Source: Symbiodinium natans (lineage: Eukaryota; Sar; Dinophyceae; Suessiales; Symbiodiniaceae). Taken from it: a stretch of 64,000 bases of DNA. The notes below the pieces were generated by a model that saw only the letters and a program-made list of their open reading frames with translations, was not told the DNA's origin and did not search any database. Each line of letters begins with the position of its first letter. Within the stretch, counting starts at the first letter, position 1. The stretch is taken from positions 210,164 through 274,163 of the forward strand of contig CAJNDS010002209.1 in NCBI GenBank assembly GCA_905221605.1, given 5' to 3'. Of this stretch, positions 40,301-51,195 are shown in pieces. The position numbers and the translations under genes were made by a program.

Positions 40301-40627
40301 ACCCTAAACCCTAAACCCTAAACCCTAAACCCTAAACCCTAAACCCCTAAACCCCTAAACGGGCGCAGGTTCTCGGCAAGGGTCCGCTTTCTGGCGCAGG
40401 TGCAGAGTGAGCGTCCACTGTGCCCCGGAAAGCGGCGCCCCCAGAAGCTGCTGGTCAGCCACCTAAATAGCTCGCCGCCAACCAAAAGTCTCGTTCCAGT
40501 TCCTGCACCGTCCCGGAGAACCGAGCTCCCACGGTTCAGGGTTTAGGGGTTCTAGGGTTTAGGGTTTAGGGTTTAGGGTTTAGGGTTTAGGGTTTAGGGT
40601 TTAGGGTTTAGGGTTTAGGGTTTAGGG
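40301..40627. repeat. Capped unit: CCCTAAA - 175 bp spacer - TTTAGGG
   Basis: C-strand 40301-40358, long GC-rich spacer 40359-40533, G-strand 40534-40627 (about 13 units). Confidence 0.92.
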
Positions 40628-41014
40628 CATCAGGCTTCCCAACTGGCACGTCCTCAACACCAGGAAGACATGCCCGACATTGCGTACCAAGAAGTCTCCT
40701 TGGCGACGCTGCTCCACCAGACCACTGATCACTCGCTCAATTCTTTTTCTTCCGAGGTAACCCTCAAGCCTAGGAGCCCCCCCGAACCCAACACCCCCAA
40801 ACACGAACTACACAGCTGTTGACCAAAACCAGTCGCCAGCAAACCCTAAACCCTAAACACTAAACCCTGAACCCTGAACCCTAAACCCTAAACCCTGTAA
40901 CCCCTAACCCCGCTCTGAATCCGTGTGCCGCGCCGGAGAAGCTTCCGGCTCCACCTCTGCACCTCGGACGTCGGGATAAGGTGTTCAGGGCTTTCGGAAG
41001 CTTAGAGTTCTGGG

Positions 41015-41425
41015 TTCAGGGTTTAGGGTTTCGGGTTTAGGGTTCAGGGTTTAGGCCCTAGGGTGTGGGTTTAGGGAAAAATTAGGGTTCAAGTGAGGCT
41101 TAGAAGCTCAGAATCGTTTGGGGGGGCTGGGCTGTGTAGGGTTGCTGTCGAGAGCTCAAACTTCAGGGCTCATAGTTTAACACTTACAGCCCCCCCCCCC
41201 CCCCACCCATGCCCAGGCCAGCGCGCCCGAAATCCTGAATTTGCACACCTGAAGCGCCGCAGCTTTGGGGTTTGGAGCCCTTCAACATCTTTGCACGGCT
41301 GTCAACTGCACCCTTGCCCTGCGCTAGATCAATGATGCCTTCTCCTAAACCCGAAACCCTAAACCCTAAACCCTAAACAACACTGGCAGAACCCTAAACC
41401 TAAACCCTAAACAACACTGGCAGCC
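41015..41425. repeat. TTTAGGG scraps, unique segment, then CCCTAAA with an 18-bp direct repeat
   Basis: G-strand 41015-41075. Unique GC-rich 41080-41340 with a poly-C run at 41190. C-strand units interleaved with two exact copies of CCTAAACAACACTGGCAG (41372 and 41406). Confidence 0.88.
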
Positions 41426-41749
41426 GTGGGACAACATCCAGATTCCCACTACTCCGACACGTGCTGGAACCAGTGGGGCCTTCTGTGGCCTAAACCCCGA
41501 ACATCCCAAACCCTAAACCCTTAACCCTACATCCCTACACCCTACAATCCTCAACCCTAACCCCCAAACCCTAAACACCAAACCCTGAACCCTAGACCCC
41601 AAACCCCCGACGCCGCTCTTGGCGCAATTGAGGCCCCGACGTTCCGGCACTTCCTCCAGCTGGGCCGTGCCGTCGTCCGACAGGCGCAGGCACAGCGCGA
41701 AGCTTTGTGCGCCCTTTGGGGCCCTGCGGTCGATGAGGGTATTGGGTTC

Positions 41750-41895
41750 AGGGTTTAGGGGGTTTAGGGGGTTTAGGGTTTATAGGGTTTATAGGGTTTA
41801 TAGGGTTTATAGGATTTATAGGGTTTATAGGGTTAATAGGGTTTATAGGGTTTATAGGGTTTATAGGGTTTATGGGGTTTAGGGTTTAGGGTTCA
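41750..41895 (+). repeat. (TTTATAGGG)n variant array
   Basis: About eleven 9-mers TTTATAGGG with one TTAATAGGG and one GATTTATAGGG, bordered by ordinary TTTAGGG. The Tyr-Arg-Val periodic frame across it is an artefact. Confidence 0.96.
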
Positions 41896-42239
41896 GGATT
41901 TATAGGGTTATAGGGGTATTAGGGTTGAAAAGGACTGATGGGGCATTATATCAAGGGCTTGGGGATTTAGGGGCTTGAGCTCCAGAGCTCCAGGTTCTTG
42001 CTTTCACCAGTTTCAGGGGTTACAACTCCTAGCGGGGCTTCATAAGCTAGAGGCTTTATACATGAGCGGTTTAGGGGGGTTCAAAGGGGTCCGTAAGATC
42101 CTAAGCCCTGAGCCCTAAACCCCAAACGAGTCCAGTGTGTTCGTGGGCGGGGCGGGGGGGTGGGGGGGGGTACTACCATCCCTGAAAGGACTTCTAGCCC
42201 CGTAAACCCCCCCCACCAAGCTCCAAACCCTAAACCCCT

Positions 42240-42510
42240 TAACCGAAACCAAAAACCCTTACTCTCCATAACCCTAAACCCTAAACCCAGAACCCGAAAC
42301 CCTAAACCCTGAACCCCAAAAACTCCCAAAAAAAGAAAAAACAAAACCGAAACCCATGGCCTCACCAGCCGCCAAAGGCCCGGCCGGAAGCTCCGGACAC
42401 GTTGAGCCGGGGTCGGCCAGGCAAGGGCCCGCCACCGGGCCTTCAACAACAAAAAGCGATGAACTGCTAGGGTTTAGGGTTTAGGGTTCAGGGTTTAGGG
42501 TTTAGGGGTT
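42240..42510. repeat. Capped unit: eroded CCCTAAA - GC-rich spacer - TTTAGGG
   Basis: C-strand units 42240-42310, spacer to 42468 including a short A-rich patch, G-strand 42469-42510. Confidence 0.8.
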
Positions 42511-42667
42511 ACGGATATACTATGAACATCCGAGTCAAGTATGGATTTGATGGGATTCCCATGAGGAAATAGGCAGTTCCTAAATATCCCCCTTTTTTCC
42601 AAGCCCAAGACACCTGCAAGACTGCGCATGCTTGGTGTAGGGTGTAGGGTTTAGGGTTTAGGGTTTA

Positions 42668-42787
42668 CAGGGTGGGGCCCCCTTACTATACTAACTGTAG
42701 TTAAGGGACTTATAACCTAACTTAGGGTCCTTATAACCCAATTTAGGGCCCTTATAACTCTACTGATAACTAGGGGGCCCCACCCTG
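42668..42787 (-). mobile_element. Family F element, copy 2 (inverted, inside a telomeric tract)
   Basis: 120 bp with TA at both borders. In reverse complement it equals 5352-5471 except for one base. The left flank is GTTTAGGGTTTAGGGTT|TA and the right flank TA|GGGATTAGGGG, so it landed in a TTTAGGG tract (42640-42665). Confidence 0.95.
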
Positions 42788-42896
42788 TAGGGATTAGGGG
42801 ACATTGTTGCATGGTGTGCCTTTCTCCAGCCCTCACGCGGGGGTCGCTCGCTTTGTAATCCCAACCCCGCTCTTCCCATACTACTCCCTTGACCAC

Positions 42897-43270
42897 GAAA
42901 CCCTAAACCCCAAAGCCTAAACCCCAAAACCTAAACCCTAAAACCCTAAAACCCTAAAACCCTAAACCCTAAACCCCAAAGCCTAAACCGTAAACCCTAA
43001 ACCCCAAACCCTAAACCCTAAACCCTACACCCTGAACCCCCTAGCCATTCACAGCGACTTCATAGGGAGCCCTGGAGGTGTCCTTTTCGCCCAAAGTGTC
43101 AACAGAAAGGGCCTGGATGGCTGGGTTTAGGGTTTAGGGTTTAGGGTTTAGGGTGTAGGGTTTAGGGTTTAGGGTTTACGGTTTAGGGTTTGGGGTTTAG
43201 GGTTTGGGGTTTGGGGTTTTAGGGTTTGGGCTTTGGGGCTTAGGGTTTAGGGTTTTGGTGTTTGGGGTTT
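42897..43270. repeat. Capped unit: CCCTAAA - 80 bp spacer - TTTAGGG/TTTGGGG
   Basis: C-strand units with CCCCAAA and AAAACC variants to 43045, GC-rich spacer 43046-43120, G-strand units 43121-43270. Confidence 0.9.
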
Positions 43271-43618
43271 AGGGTCTTTCGGGTTTGACCATAGACCTCG
43301 TGGAGCGGACGTAGCTGCAGCCAAACGCGATCCGCCTGGCGCTCCCGATGCTGATCGAGGGCGCTTCTGGAGAGCCCAATGCAGATACCCCTTAGTTAAG
43401 GAAGATGCCCCAAACCCTAAACCCTAAACGGCTTTGGGCCGCTGGGCTCTGTGAATTCCTATAGCCATTCCAAGCCACCGACAAGAATGCCCATGCTTGT
43501 GGGTTTAGGGTTTCGGGTTTAGGGTTTAAGCACTCTAAGCTGGGGCGGGTAAGGGTTGAGTGCACCGACAACCTCCAGAATACTTGTAAGATGTAATGGC
43601 AGGAAGGATGATAACTGG

Positions 43619-43750
43619 GTACCTGGAGGTTCATGAGTACTTATAACCCCGATTTTATTTCTACTTATAACCTGCTTAGAGGACTTAGGAGACTTCGGGG
43701 GCTTATAAGTACAGTTACAGTTGGGGTTAAAAGTACCCTGAACCTCCAAG
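43619..43750. mobile_element. Family A element
   Basis: TACCTGGAGGTTCATGAGTAC on the left, GTACCCTGAACCTCCAAG on the right, with the usual GACTTAGGAGACTT core. Confidence 0.88.
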
Positions 43751-43756
43751 GAGGAA

Positions 43757-43876
43757 CGGTACTAATGTCAATACTGGTAGGAGTGGTAATAACCATCATT
43801 CTAGCAATGCTAGACGTCATCGGAATGATTGACATACTAGCGGTGGCAGTAACACTAGGAATTCTAGTCGGATAAC
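43757..43876 (+). pseudogene. Possible fragment of a polytopic membrane protein
   Basis: The frame after a family A element encodes about 38 residues, almost all hydrophobic (VLMSILVGVVITIILAMLD, then GMIDILAVAVTLGILVG), ending at TAA 43873-43875. This would make two membrane helices, as in transporter or sterol-sensing-like proteins. No diagnostic motif is present. Codons (CTA, GTA, ATA) differ from the gene island. It may be chance. Confidence 0.25.
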
Positions 43877-44244
43877 AAAAGTCATAAACAGACATTATTT
43901 GGGGGTTTGTGATAGTGAGATTTCCCACCGTTCCGGGCGTTGGGTCACCTCCCCCCCAAGTGTCCGTGAACTGCTCAGCAGAAGAGTCAAGAAGCTATTG
44001 AACAGTGCTTAAGGTTTAGGATTGCTTGCGCAGATCGAGTGCGCGATACTTCGAGTCCGCGAACTCAAGCTCAAGATATCCAAGTCCGAAGACCTCGACC
44101 TCTTTAGTTCTAAGAACCGAGAAAGGCCAATGTCCCACAAGTGCAGCATGTACCTTGAATTCTGGCAGGGAGACATTCCTAACTAAAAGGGGTGCTGAGC
44201 TCTCTGGGACTCTGGAATCTAGACCCAAGAGTAACCTAAGAAAT

Positions 44245-44421
44245 AGAAAGGGCACCCTTCTTGGCTCACAGAGGCTTATAAGGGAGCCTAAACCCTCAAC
44301 AAATGGAATCAGGGCCTACTCTGGGCCCTACAAATCCTGGTCTCGTTGGCTTGGTAGCCCAGTAGCCATATTACTATAATAAGGGTAGCTTTTTTGGTGG
44401 GTACCACTGGTCTACCAAGTT
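44245..44421. mobile_element. Family E relic and short family E copy
   Basis: GGGCACCCTTCTTGG plus GGCTTATAAGGGAGCCT (44245-44290) is a relic. CTTGGTAGCCCAGTA...ACTGGTCTACCAAG (44350-44420) is a 71 bp deletion derivative with both ends. Confidence 0.75.
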
Positions 44422-44436
44422 AGGCTTCAGGGTTTG

Positions 44437-44558
44437 TACTTGGAGGTTCAGGTACTTATAACCCCAATACTTATAAGCCCCCTACGTCCCCTAAGTCCTC
44501 TAAGTAGGCTATCAGTAGTCTTATACTGGGGGTATATGTACCCATGAACCTCCAAGTA
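44437..44558. mobile_element. Family A element
   Basis: TACTTGGAGGTTCAGGTAC and GTACCCATGAACCTCCAAGTA ends, core CCCCTAAGTCCTCTAAGTAGG. Confidence 0.92.
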
Positions 44559-45007
44559 GGGTTCTTCGCGAGCCTTGGTCCTCAAGCGTGGACACTCCGA
44601 CAGAGCGGCTGGCGAGAGCAGGGCACCTGCACTGACCGGGGAGATTTTCGTTAAGCCCTAAACGGTCGAAACCCCCCTAAGCTCCCAAACCCTAAACCTC
44701 TAACCCTAAACAATAAACCCTAAACCCAAAACCCTAAATCCCTAAACCCTAAACACTAAACCCCAACTCCCCCCCCCCCCAAGTATGCCTTCGGCCAAAC
44801 TCCGCTCGGCTGCCTCCGGGAGCACCTTCCCAGGGGGCTACGGGGAAGGATGGACCAGGGTTTAGGGCTTAGGGTTTAGGGCTTGCCTTACTATGTCCGA
44901 ATTCTTGCGAAATCCCGAATGAAGCCCTAAAGTGGAGGCGGTTGCCGTCAAAACCCTAAGCCCGAAACCCATCAACCCTAAACCCTAAATCCATCAGCTA
45001 CAAGGCA

Positions 45008-45542
45008 TAAACCCTAAACCCTAAACCCTAAACCCTAAACCCTAAACCCTAAACCCTAAACCCTGATAAGCCCCGGCCTCGCCGTTCTCCCCGAGCAACT
45101 GAAGGCCAAGATGGGTTGGGAGGCTCCCGGCGTCCTCGCAAGAAAGGATGCGCTTGCCGTGGCAGCCTGGTGTTTAGGTTCTTTGCGGTTTAGGGTTTTA
45201 GGGTTTAGGGTGCCAAGGATGAGGGTTTTAGGGTTTAGGGTCTTAAGCTTTATAGGGCTCCAGGGTTTTAGGCAGTTTCAGGGTGTACTGTTTAGGAGAG
45301 TGACTAGAGGGCCACTCTACCTTGGGGCCATGAAAGGCTTATCGGCTTTAACAGGGATTGAGTAAACGAGTACAGGGTATGAAGTTCCATCTTTAAGGGG
45401 CCATTGAGTACTCAAGGTAAGAGAGCGAAGGCTCAGCTAGTGGGGTTCTGCGTTTCAGGCGTATGTAGAGGTTCTGTATGCGGGTTGTGGTTCTCACCCT
45501 AAACCCTAAACCCTAAACCCTAAACCCTAAACCCTAAACCCT
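45008..45542. repeat. CCCTAAA array - spacer - TTTAGGG scraps - CCCTAAA array
   Basis: C-strand 45008-45064, GC-rich spacer to 45168, weak G-strand 45188-45240, unique segment, C-strand 45497-45542. Confidence 0.85.
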
Positions 45543-45984
45543 ACGAGTGTAACCCTATAACCCGATAACCCTAACCCAAACCCCTAAGGACAAAGCTTCG
45601 GAGCCCTAGCAAACTTCCATTCTTAAATGGCCAGTTCTCTTAGCTGTGGTTCCCATTTTCGCCGCCTTAAACTTAGAGTTTAGGGTTTAGGGTTTAGGGG
45701 TTGCGGTTTTAGGGGTTTAGGGCTTTATAACAGTAACAAGGGCTTAGGGTCAAAAAAACGTCTGAACATTACGATCCTCTTCAGCCCAAGAAGGGAAATA
45801 CAGCCCTAAACCCGAAACCCTAAACCCGAATAGTTCTGTAAATTTTCGTGCGTCCAATGACCAACAAAAAGCACATCATAGCGATGAGATTCGGCGTCTT
45901 ACGTCTGAGGCCTTCAGCGATAGAACGCAACACATGGAGATAAATGCGCAACATTCAATAATCACCAAGTATATTATATTCAGC

Positions 45985-46244
45985 TAAACCCGAAAGCTAT
46001 GAGACGACGTGCAAAGACCAGGTCCTCTGCCGCTGGCACAGCACATGAGAGAGCGTTGCGAGCTCTGCCAGGTTGTTGTTCACAGGCGTTGCAGTCAGTA
46101 AGAGTCTTCGAGGCACACCGCAGGCCGCAAAGTTCATGCACATGCTTAGTCTCTTTGTGCCGCAAGGGGTGCGCCTCGTCCAGCACCACTATGCCTATGT
46201 CGTGCAAGAAGTGGCCTTGCAGGCCTGGGGCGGGAGCCAGCACT
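45985..46244 (-). pseudogene. Frameshifted fragment of a SNF2-type (DEAH-box) helicase
   Basis: On the minus strand one frame reads GIVVLDEAHPLRHKETKHV, which is Walker B motif II of superfamily-2 helicases with the (D/E)EAH-x-L(R/K) surroundings of SNF2 ATPases. About 20 residues later, in the +1 frame, it reads RRLLLTATPVNNNLAEL, the SNF2 motif III signature ((L/I)LTATPxxNN). Spacing fits the family, but the two halves are in different frames, with the shift around 46115-46150. The second frame then stops. At the genomic right end (46243) the fragment abuts a CCCTAAA array. Other helicase motifs (GKT, motifs V-VI) are not seen nearby. This is a captured, broken piece of a chromatin-remodeller or related helicase gene. 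An exon pair with a tiny intron is less likely. Confidence 0.8.
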
Positions 46245-46570
46245 AAACCCTAAACCCTAAACCCTAAACCCTAAACCCCAAACCCCAACCCCAAACCCCA
46301 AACCCCAAACCCCAAACCCCAAACCCTAAACCCTAAACCCTAAACCCTAAACCCTAAACCCTAAGCCCTAAACCCTAAACCCTAACCCTAAACCCTACCC
46401 CCGGCTCTCCTGGAAGTGCAACTCCAAGCCGGCTCCCTGACTGCACGTGACGCACACGGCCTGGCTCAAAGGAGTGGTGCTGGGTTGCTGTAGGCTTCAG
46501 GACTTTGCAGGGTTTAGGGTTTAGGGTTTAGGGTTTAGGGTTTAGGGTTTAGGGTTTAGGGTTTAGGGTA
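46242..46570. repeat. Capped unit: CCCTAAA/CCCCAAA - 106 bp spacer - TTTAGGG
   Basis: The C-strand array 46242-46400 begins exactly at the edge of the helicase fragment and includes a CCCCAAA block. Spacer 46401-46507, G-strand 46508-46570, followed by a small palindromic TATAGCTATA patch. Confidence 0.93.
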
Positions 46571-46856
46571 TAGTATAGCTATAGGCTATAAGGGTTTAGG
46601 GCTTCGTTACTTGGCTTCAGGACTTTGTAGGGTTTGGGTTAGGGTATAGGGTTTAGTTTCTTTTAACCGCAAAAGCGTCCCGTGGATCTTTTTGGGACTC
46701 AACAACCACTTCGGTTATGTAGGGTTTATGGTTTTCTGGTGTGTAGGGGCTTAGGGGATAAAGTTCTCACTCCCTGTCCCTGTTCGCAAAGAAGGTCTAT
46801 GATGGGCGCCTGAGAGCCACCCCTACCCCCCCATTTAAGGCATATGGATGCTTTTG

Positions 46857-46915
46857 GGTTTAGGGTTTAGGGTTTAGGGTTTAGGGTTTAGGGTTTAGGG
46901 TTTAGGGTTTAGGGT
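46857..46915 (+). repeat. (TTTAGGG)n array
   Basis: Eight perfect units. Confidence 0.96.
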
Positions 46916-47241
46916 TCGCAGTTTAGTGTTTTGAAACCCAACCCCTACACACTGAAGTCTGTAATGGCTTCAGGGCTGAAAGCAGGATCTCAGAGAGTGC
47001 GGGCTGAGGGTGTAGGGCATAGTTTTTGTGCTGTCCCTACAAACCCCTTGAGCACCCTAAACCCTAACCCGAAACCCCTTAAGCACCTTTCACACCAAAC
47101 CCTGAACCTTAACCCCTTTGAGGCAGGAGGGTTCAAGGGCGTCTCAAGCCACGAAGGATTGTTGGGCTGCAGGTTCTCAGGGCTAGTCGAACCACCCGAA
47201 CCCATAGCAATGGCCTACCCTGCCCTGTTTGGTAGGGGTTA

Positions 47242-47635
47242 TCTTCCTAGGGTTTAGGGTTTAGGGTTTAGAGTTTAGGGTTTAGGGCTACTTTGGGGTT
47301 TCAGGGACTAGGTGGGAGGTCTACTGATGTGGAATTCCAGATGGGGCACCTCTTGGGCTTGAAGAGGCCGTAAGTATGTGGACGATCAGGGTTTCGGGTC
47401 CTAAACCCTAAACCCCAAACCCCAAACCCCAAACCCTGAACCCTAAACCCTAAACCCTAAACCCTAAACCCTAAACCCTAAACCCTAAACCCTAAACCCA
47501 TCCAAAGCCCTCAAGTCCCTAAAAACCCCTGGCCTCGTCTGCCGGATACCGGCAGGTGGCCTCCGTTGCCTTGACCCGACTCAAGGGCTTAGGGTTTAAG
47601 GTTTAGGGTTTAGGGTTTGAGGGTTTAGGGCTTAG
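47242..47635. repeat. TTTAGGG; then capped unit CCCTAAA - 87 bp spacer - TTTAGGG
   Basis: G-strand 47242-47288. C-strand 47402-47499 with CCCCAAA at its left. GC-rich spacer 47500-47587. G-strand 47588-47635. Confidence 0.9.
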
Positions 47636-47801
47636 GTGCTAGTGCGCCCTATACGCCCCATAAGCCTTCTAAGAATCCCTAAATAGCTCTGTAAGCCCTG
47701 TAAGGCCTGTAAGGGATTCCGCAAGTCCCAAGCTTGGCGGGGGATGCGGATTTCTAGCATGTTGTTGGGTTCAGCAGCAAGTGCAATGTCGTACTCTAAG
47801 A

Positions 47802-47919
47802 CCTACGAAGGTTCATTTGGGTACCTATACGTAGGGTTTTTTACGTATCCTAAATAAGGCTATAAGCATCATCATCCTACTTCTAAACCTACCTACAAGT
47901 ACCCATGAACCTCCAAGTA
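47802..47919. mobile_element. Family A element
   Basis: Left end CGAAGGTTCATTTGGGTACC is mutated. Right end GTACCCATGAACCTCCAAGTA is intact. Confidence 0.8.
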
Positions 47920-48015
47920 ACCCCTGTAGACTTACATATTGATATTGATTGGGGCTTGGGGACTGAGGAGGCTTTGGTGTTCAGGCCCAATAGCTCTGCG
48001 CATACGTGTGCGTTT

Positions 48016-48017
<2 letters not shown>

Positions 48018-48061
<44 letters not shown>

Positions 48062-48235
48062 CACATGTATTCATTTATTTATTTTCATTTACATGTACAT
48101 TTACATTTACTTTTACATTTACACTTACACTTACATTTACATTTACATTTGCATTTACATTTACATTTATACTCATACTTATATTTAAATTTATATTCAT
48201 ATTCATTTTAATATTTTTTGTATTTATACCATTAG
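48018..48235. repeat. AT microsatellite and (CATTTA)n hexamer array
   Basis: (TA)n with ACATG at 48018-48070, then CATTTA/CACTTA/CATTTG hexamers 48085-48175 decaying into TATTTA-type sequence. Confidence 0.9.
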
Positions 48236-48444
48236 TTTTTTGACTTTGTATACATGCGCATATTTACTATAACGAATTATGAGTTTGCCGAGGGAACCCG
48301 ATACCCCCCCCCCCCTCGGTTAGCAGGGAATAAACCAGAACAGCGTAACTCAACAAGAGAATCAGCATAGGTTTCAAAGCACGAGGCCGAACGCTTGTGA
48401 GAAGATGCTGAGGAAGAGGGCTTACAGTAAAGGGTCCGACTGAA

Positions 48445-48555
48445 CATGGGCAGTTCTCGAAATTGGCGTCTCTTTCTGGGATCCCTTTTTCAAGAGTGCC
48501 GCCTTGTATATAATGGGCACCCAAAAAAAGGACGCTAAAATCACCCGCAATTCTT
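48445..48555. mobile_element. Family I element, copy 2
   Basis: GGCGTCTCTTTCTGGGAT, GAGTGCCGCCTTGTATATAA and CACCCAAAAAAAGGACGC match the core and right arm of 19127-19246. Confidence 0.7.
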
Positions 48556-48842
48556 CGATCGAACATCAGCAGCATACTCGCCCATGCAGCTATAAGGAGC
48601 CCTATATGCTTACTTGCTGATTTCATAGGCCCCGAAAAAGTGTACACTTTCAGCTTTATAGGGGATTGTAGTATCCCAAAACTGTAAAGTGTACCCACTC
48701 AGCTATACACGCAGCAAAATCCAAAATACAAACCCTACCCCACAGAGGGGTGAGGGGTGCATGGCTGCTGCCGGAGATGCCAGGCCCTCGCGTGCCAAGC
48801 CCTCATGGTCCGGCGCGCCCTGCAGATGAGCATGTTAAGTTC

Positions 48843-48948
48843 GGGTTTAGGGTTTAGGGTTTAGGGTTTAGGGTTTAGGGTTTAGGGTTTAGGGTTTAGG
48901 GTTTAGGGTTTAGGGTTTAGGGCTTAGGGCTTCGGGTTTAGGGTTTAG
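48843..48948 (+). repeat. (TTTAGGG)n array
   Basis: About 14 units, perfect until two CTTAGGG/TTCGGG variants at the right. Confidence 0.95.
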
Positions 48949-48988
48949 GGACCCTCGACAAGACAAGGGACCAATAGAACAACGGACG

Positions 48989-49051
48989 CCCCCCCCCCCC
49001 CCTCCCCCCCCCCCCCCCCTCCCCCCCCCCCCCCCCTCCCCCCCCCCCCCT

Positions 49052-49083
<32 letters not shown>

Positions 49084-49125
49084 CCCCCCCCCCCTCCCCC
49101 CAAAAAAAAAATAAATAAAAGAAGG
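48989..49125. repeat. Poly-C tract punctuated by single T, followed by A-rich run
   Basis: About 113 bp of C runs (10-30 long) broken by single T residues, then AAAAAAAAAATAAATAAAA. Pro/Gly frames are artefacts. Assembly length may be unreliable. Confidence 0.97.
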
Positions 49126-50193
49126 GGGGCTCTGCTTTTGAGGACTGACCATGTGTGAGTCAAGTTCCCAATTAAGCTAGGAGGTCCGCATGAGGGGCTG
49201 CAGGACCCATGAAGTTAGACGGTGGGCGCTACTGACCAGATACTCTCTAGGTTTAGGGTTTAGGGTTTAGGGCTAGGGTTTAGGGCTAGGGTTTAGGGCT
49301 TGTTTTTAGAGGGTTTAGGGTTTATACAGTTTGAGGGTTCAACAGGTGCCGCCACTTGTTCGGGACTTGGAGGTCTGCACTGCCTGCGAAGACTACTGCG
49401 TGCTTAAGACCCACCCCAGAAATCTTCTTCCTTATTAGGGTAAGATAGGGGATATTATCTTTCACTTTTAAAAGGTCCAACACAAAAGTGCACCCTATAT
49501 GAGGGTCATATAGGGGTTATTTCATCTTTGATGTCTAAGGGGGTTCCTAAGCAAGTTGAACTGTTTCTGTGAAGATGTGGGCTGAGGGAAGAGGGAAGAG
49601 GCGGTCGGGGTAGATTTGTGGGCTAAGCTGCGTGAAAACCAAACAGCTTCGAACTTAACTTTGGGGTTTAAGTAGGGTTTAGGGTTTCGGGGCCAAAGCG
49701 GAAACCCCCCTGAGCAACTGTACATGCCCAAAAACACGCGGCATGAGACAAGGATTGGGGTAACTTTCCTGCTCAGGCTCTCAGAGGCTGGTTTAGGGTT
49801 TAGGGTTTAGGGTTTAGGGTCTAGGCTCTGGGGGTAAAATCGGGCTCCGTTTCTTGTGAGGCTTCACAAGGGCATGCAAAACGAGGCCCGCTTGGCAGGC
49901 GGGTTGACCTAACAGCGTGAAACCTACAACAATTTTGGGGTTTAGGGTGTTAGGGTTAGGCGTAGGGTAACGCTGCTCAGATTTATGTAGACGCATGTGG
50001 CTGTAAGAAGAGTAGCCCCAACCCACACACCTCCAACGCCAAAGCCCATAGATTCCCAGTCCAAAGCATGGAAATCCTGATATACAAATAGCAAATATGC
50101 TTACTTATACTTCTTTATACTGACCAATATATAGAGAGGTATAGAAAGAGAGAGAGAGAGAGAGATATATATATATATATACATATATATATG

Positions 50194-50226
<33 letters not shown>

Positions 50227-51195
50227 CCTAAATCCTACACCCTGGCTAAACCGGTCCAGCCAGAGCCTGCTGCTGTAGCCACTCCATCCAGGCAGACGCC
50301 AACAGCGGCCGAGGCAGACGCAGGCTGCTGGTGACCGGCGCCATTCCTTCCGGGACTGACTGCCCTAGCCCCCTAAATGGGTTTAGGGTTTAGGCTTTAG
50401 GCTTTAAGGTTTAGGTTAACCTTTGATGGGTAGAAGGATTCGATACTACCAAAAAAAGGGTAAAGGTTACCTACCCAGTCCCCAAGATTCCTGGCGCTGA
50501 GTGTGGGGATGGATGAGAGGTTGTGCCCAAATCCCCTAAGAGGGTTGTGGCGACTTTAAAATCTGCTTTTCTGGAGTTAAAGTCAATTCCAAAACCCGAG
50601 AGCCCCCCCCCCACCCCCCAAAAAAAAAAAAAAAAAAAACTTGCTGAGTGCATAAATAGGTTCCCGGTTCCCTAAACACTAAACCCTCAACTCTAAACCC
50701 TACATCCTAAAGAGTGTGCCCCAAAACGCTAAAACAGGCCCTGACTCCAGAACATGCTCGTTAACAGTGCGGCAGTATCCTGTACCTTACTTAGGGAACC
50801 CGAAGAGGGAAAAATGGCTCAGACGCATCCAGTAAGTAGGGGTCTCTAATGAGTAGGGCCAAAACTAGAACAGAGGTTTCGGGTTCCCTAAACCCAAAAC
50901 CGTAAACCCTAAACTACCCCAAACTTTCAAACCCTTATAAACCCCAAGCCCTAAACCCTGGACCTAAACCCTCTCTCAAAGTCCCTAAGAGGGCTACAGT
51001 GGTCTAGACGCATTCAAGAAATGGGGACTCCATTTAGGTAGAAGGTCCAGAAAGCATGTATAGGAACTAAGTATACTAGAATAGGGGTTTTAGGTTTTAG
51101 GGTCTTGGGTTTAGGGCTCAGGGCTTAGTGAATCCAACTTTGAGGTTCATGTATGCAGCCTACGTATAGCAAAAGCCTTAGAAGTATCGCTGCAG
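49126..51195. other. Mostly unique sequence with scattered repeats
   Basis: TTTAGGG scraps at 49251-49295 and 49791-49821. (GA)n/(TA)n microsatellite at 50145-50220. C10A19 homopolymer pair at 50604-50639. Degenerate CCCTAAA at 50660-50990. No gene recognised. Confidence 0.6.

Noticed and set aside
41750-41882. Tyr-Arg-Val repeat protein
   Set aside because: Periodic translation of the TTTATAGGG array.
48910-49163. Poly-Gly proteins on the minus strand
   Set aside because: Reading of the poly-C tract and the adjacent TTTAGGG array.
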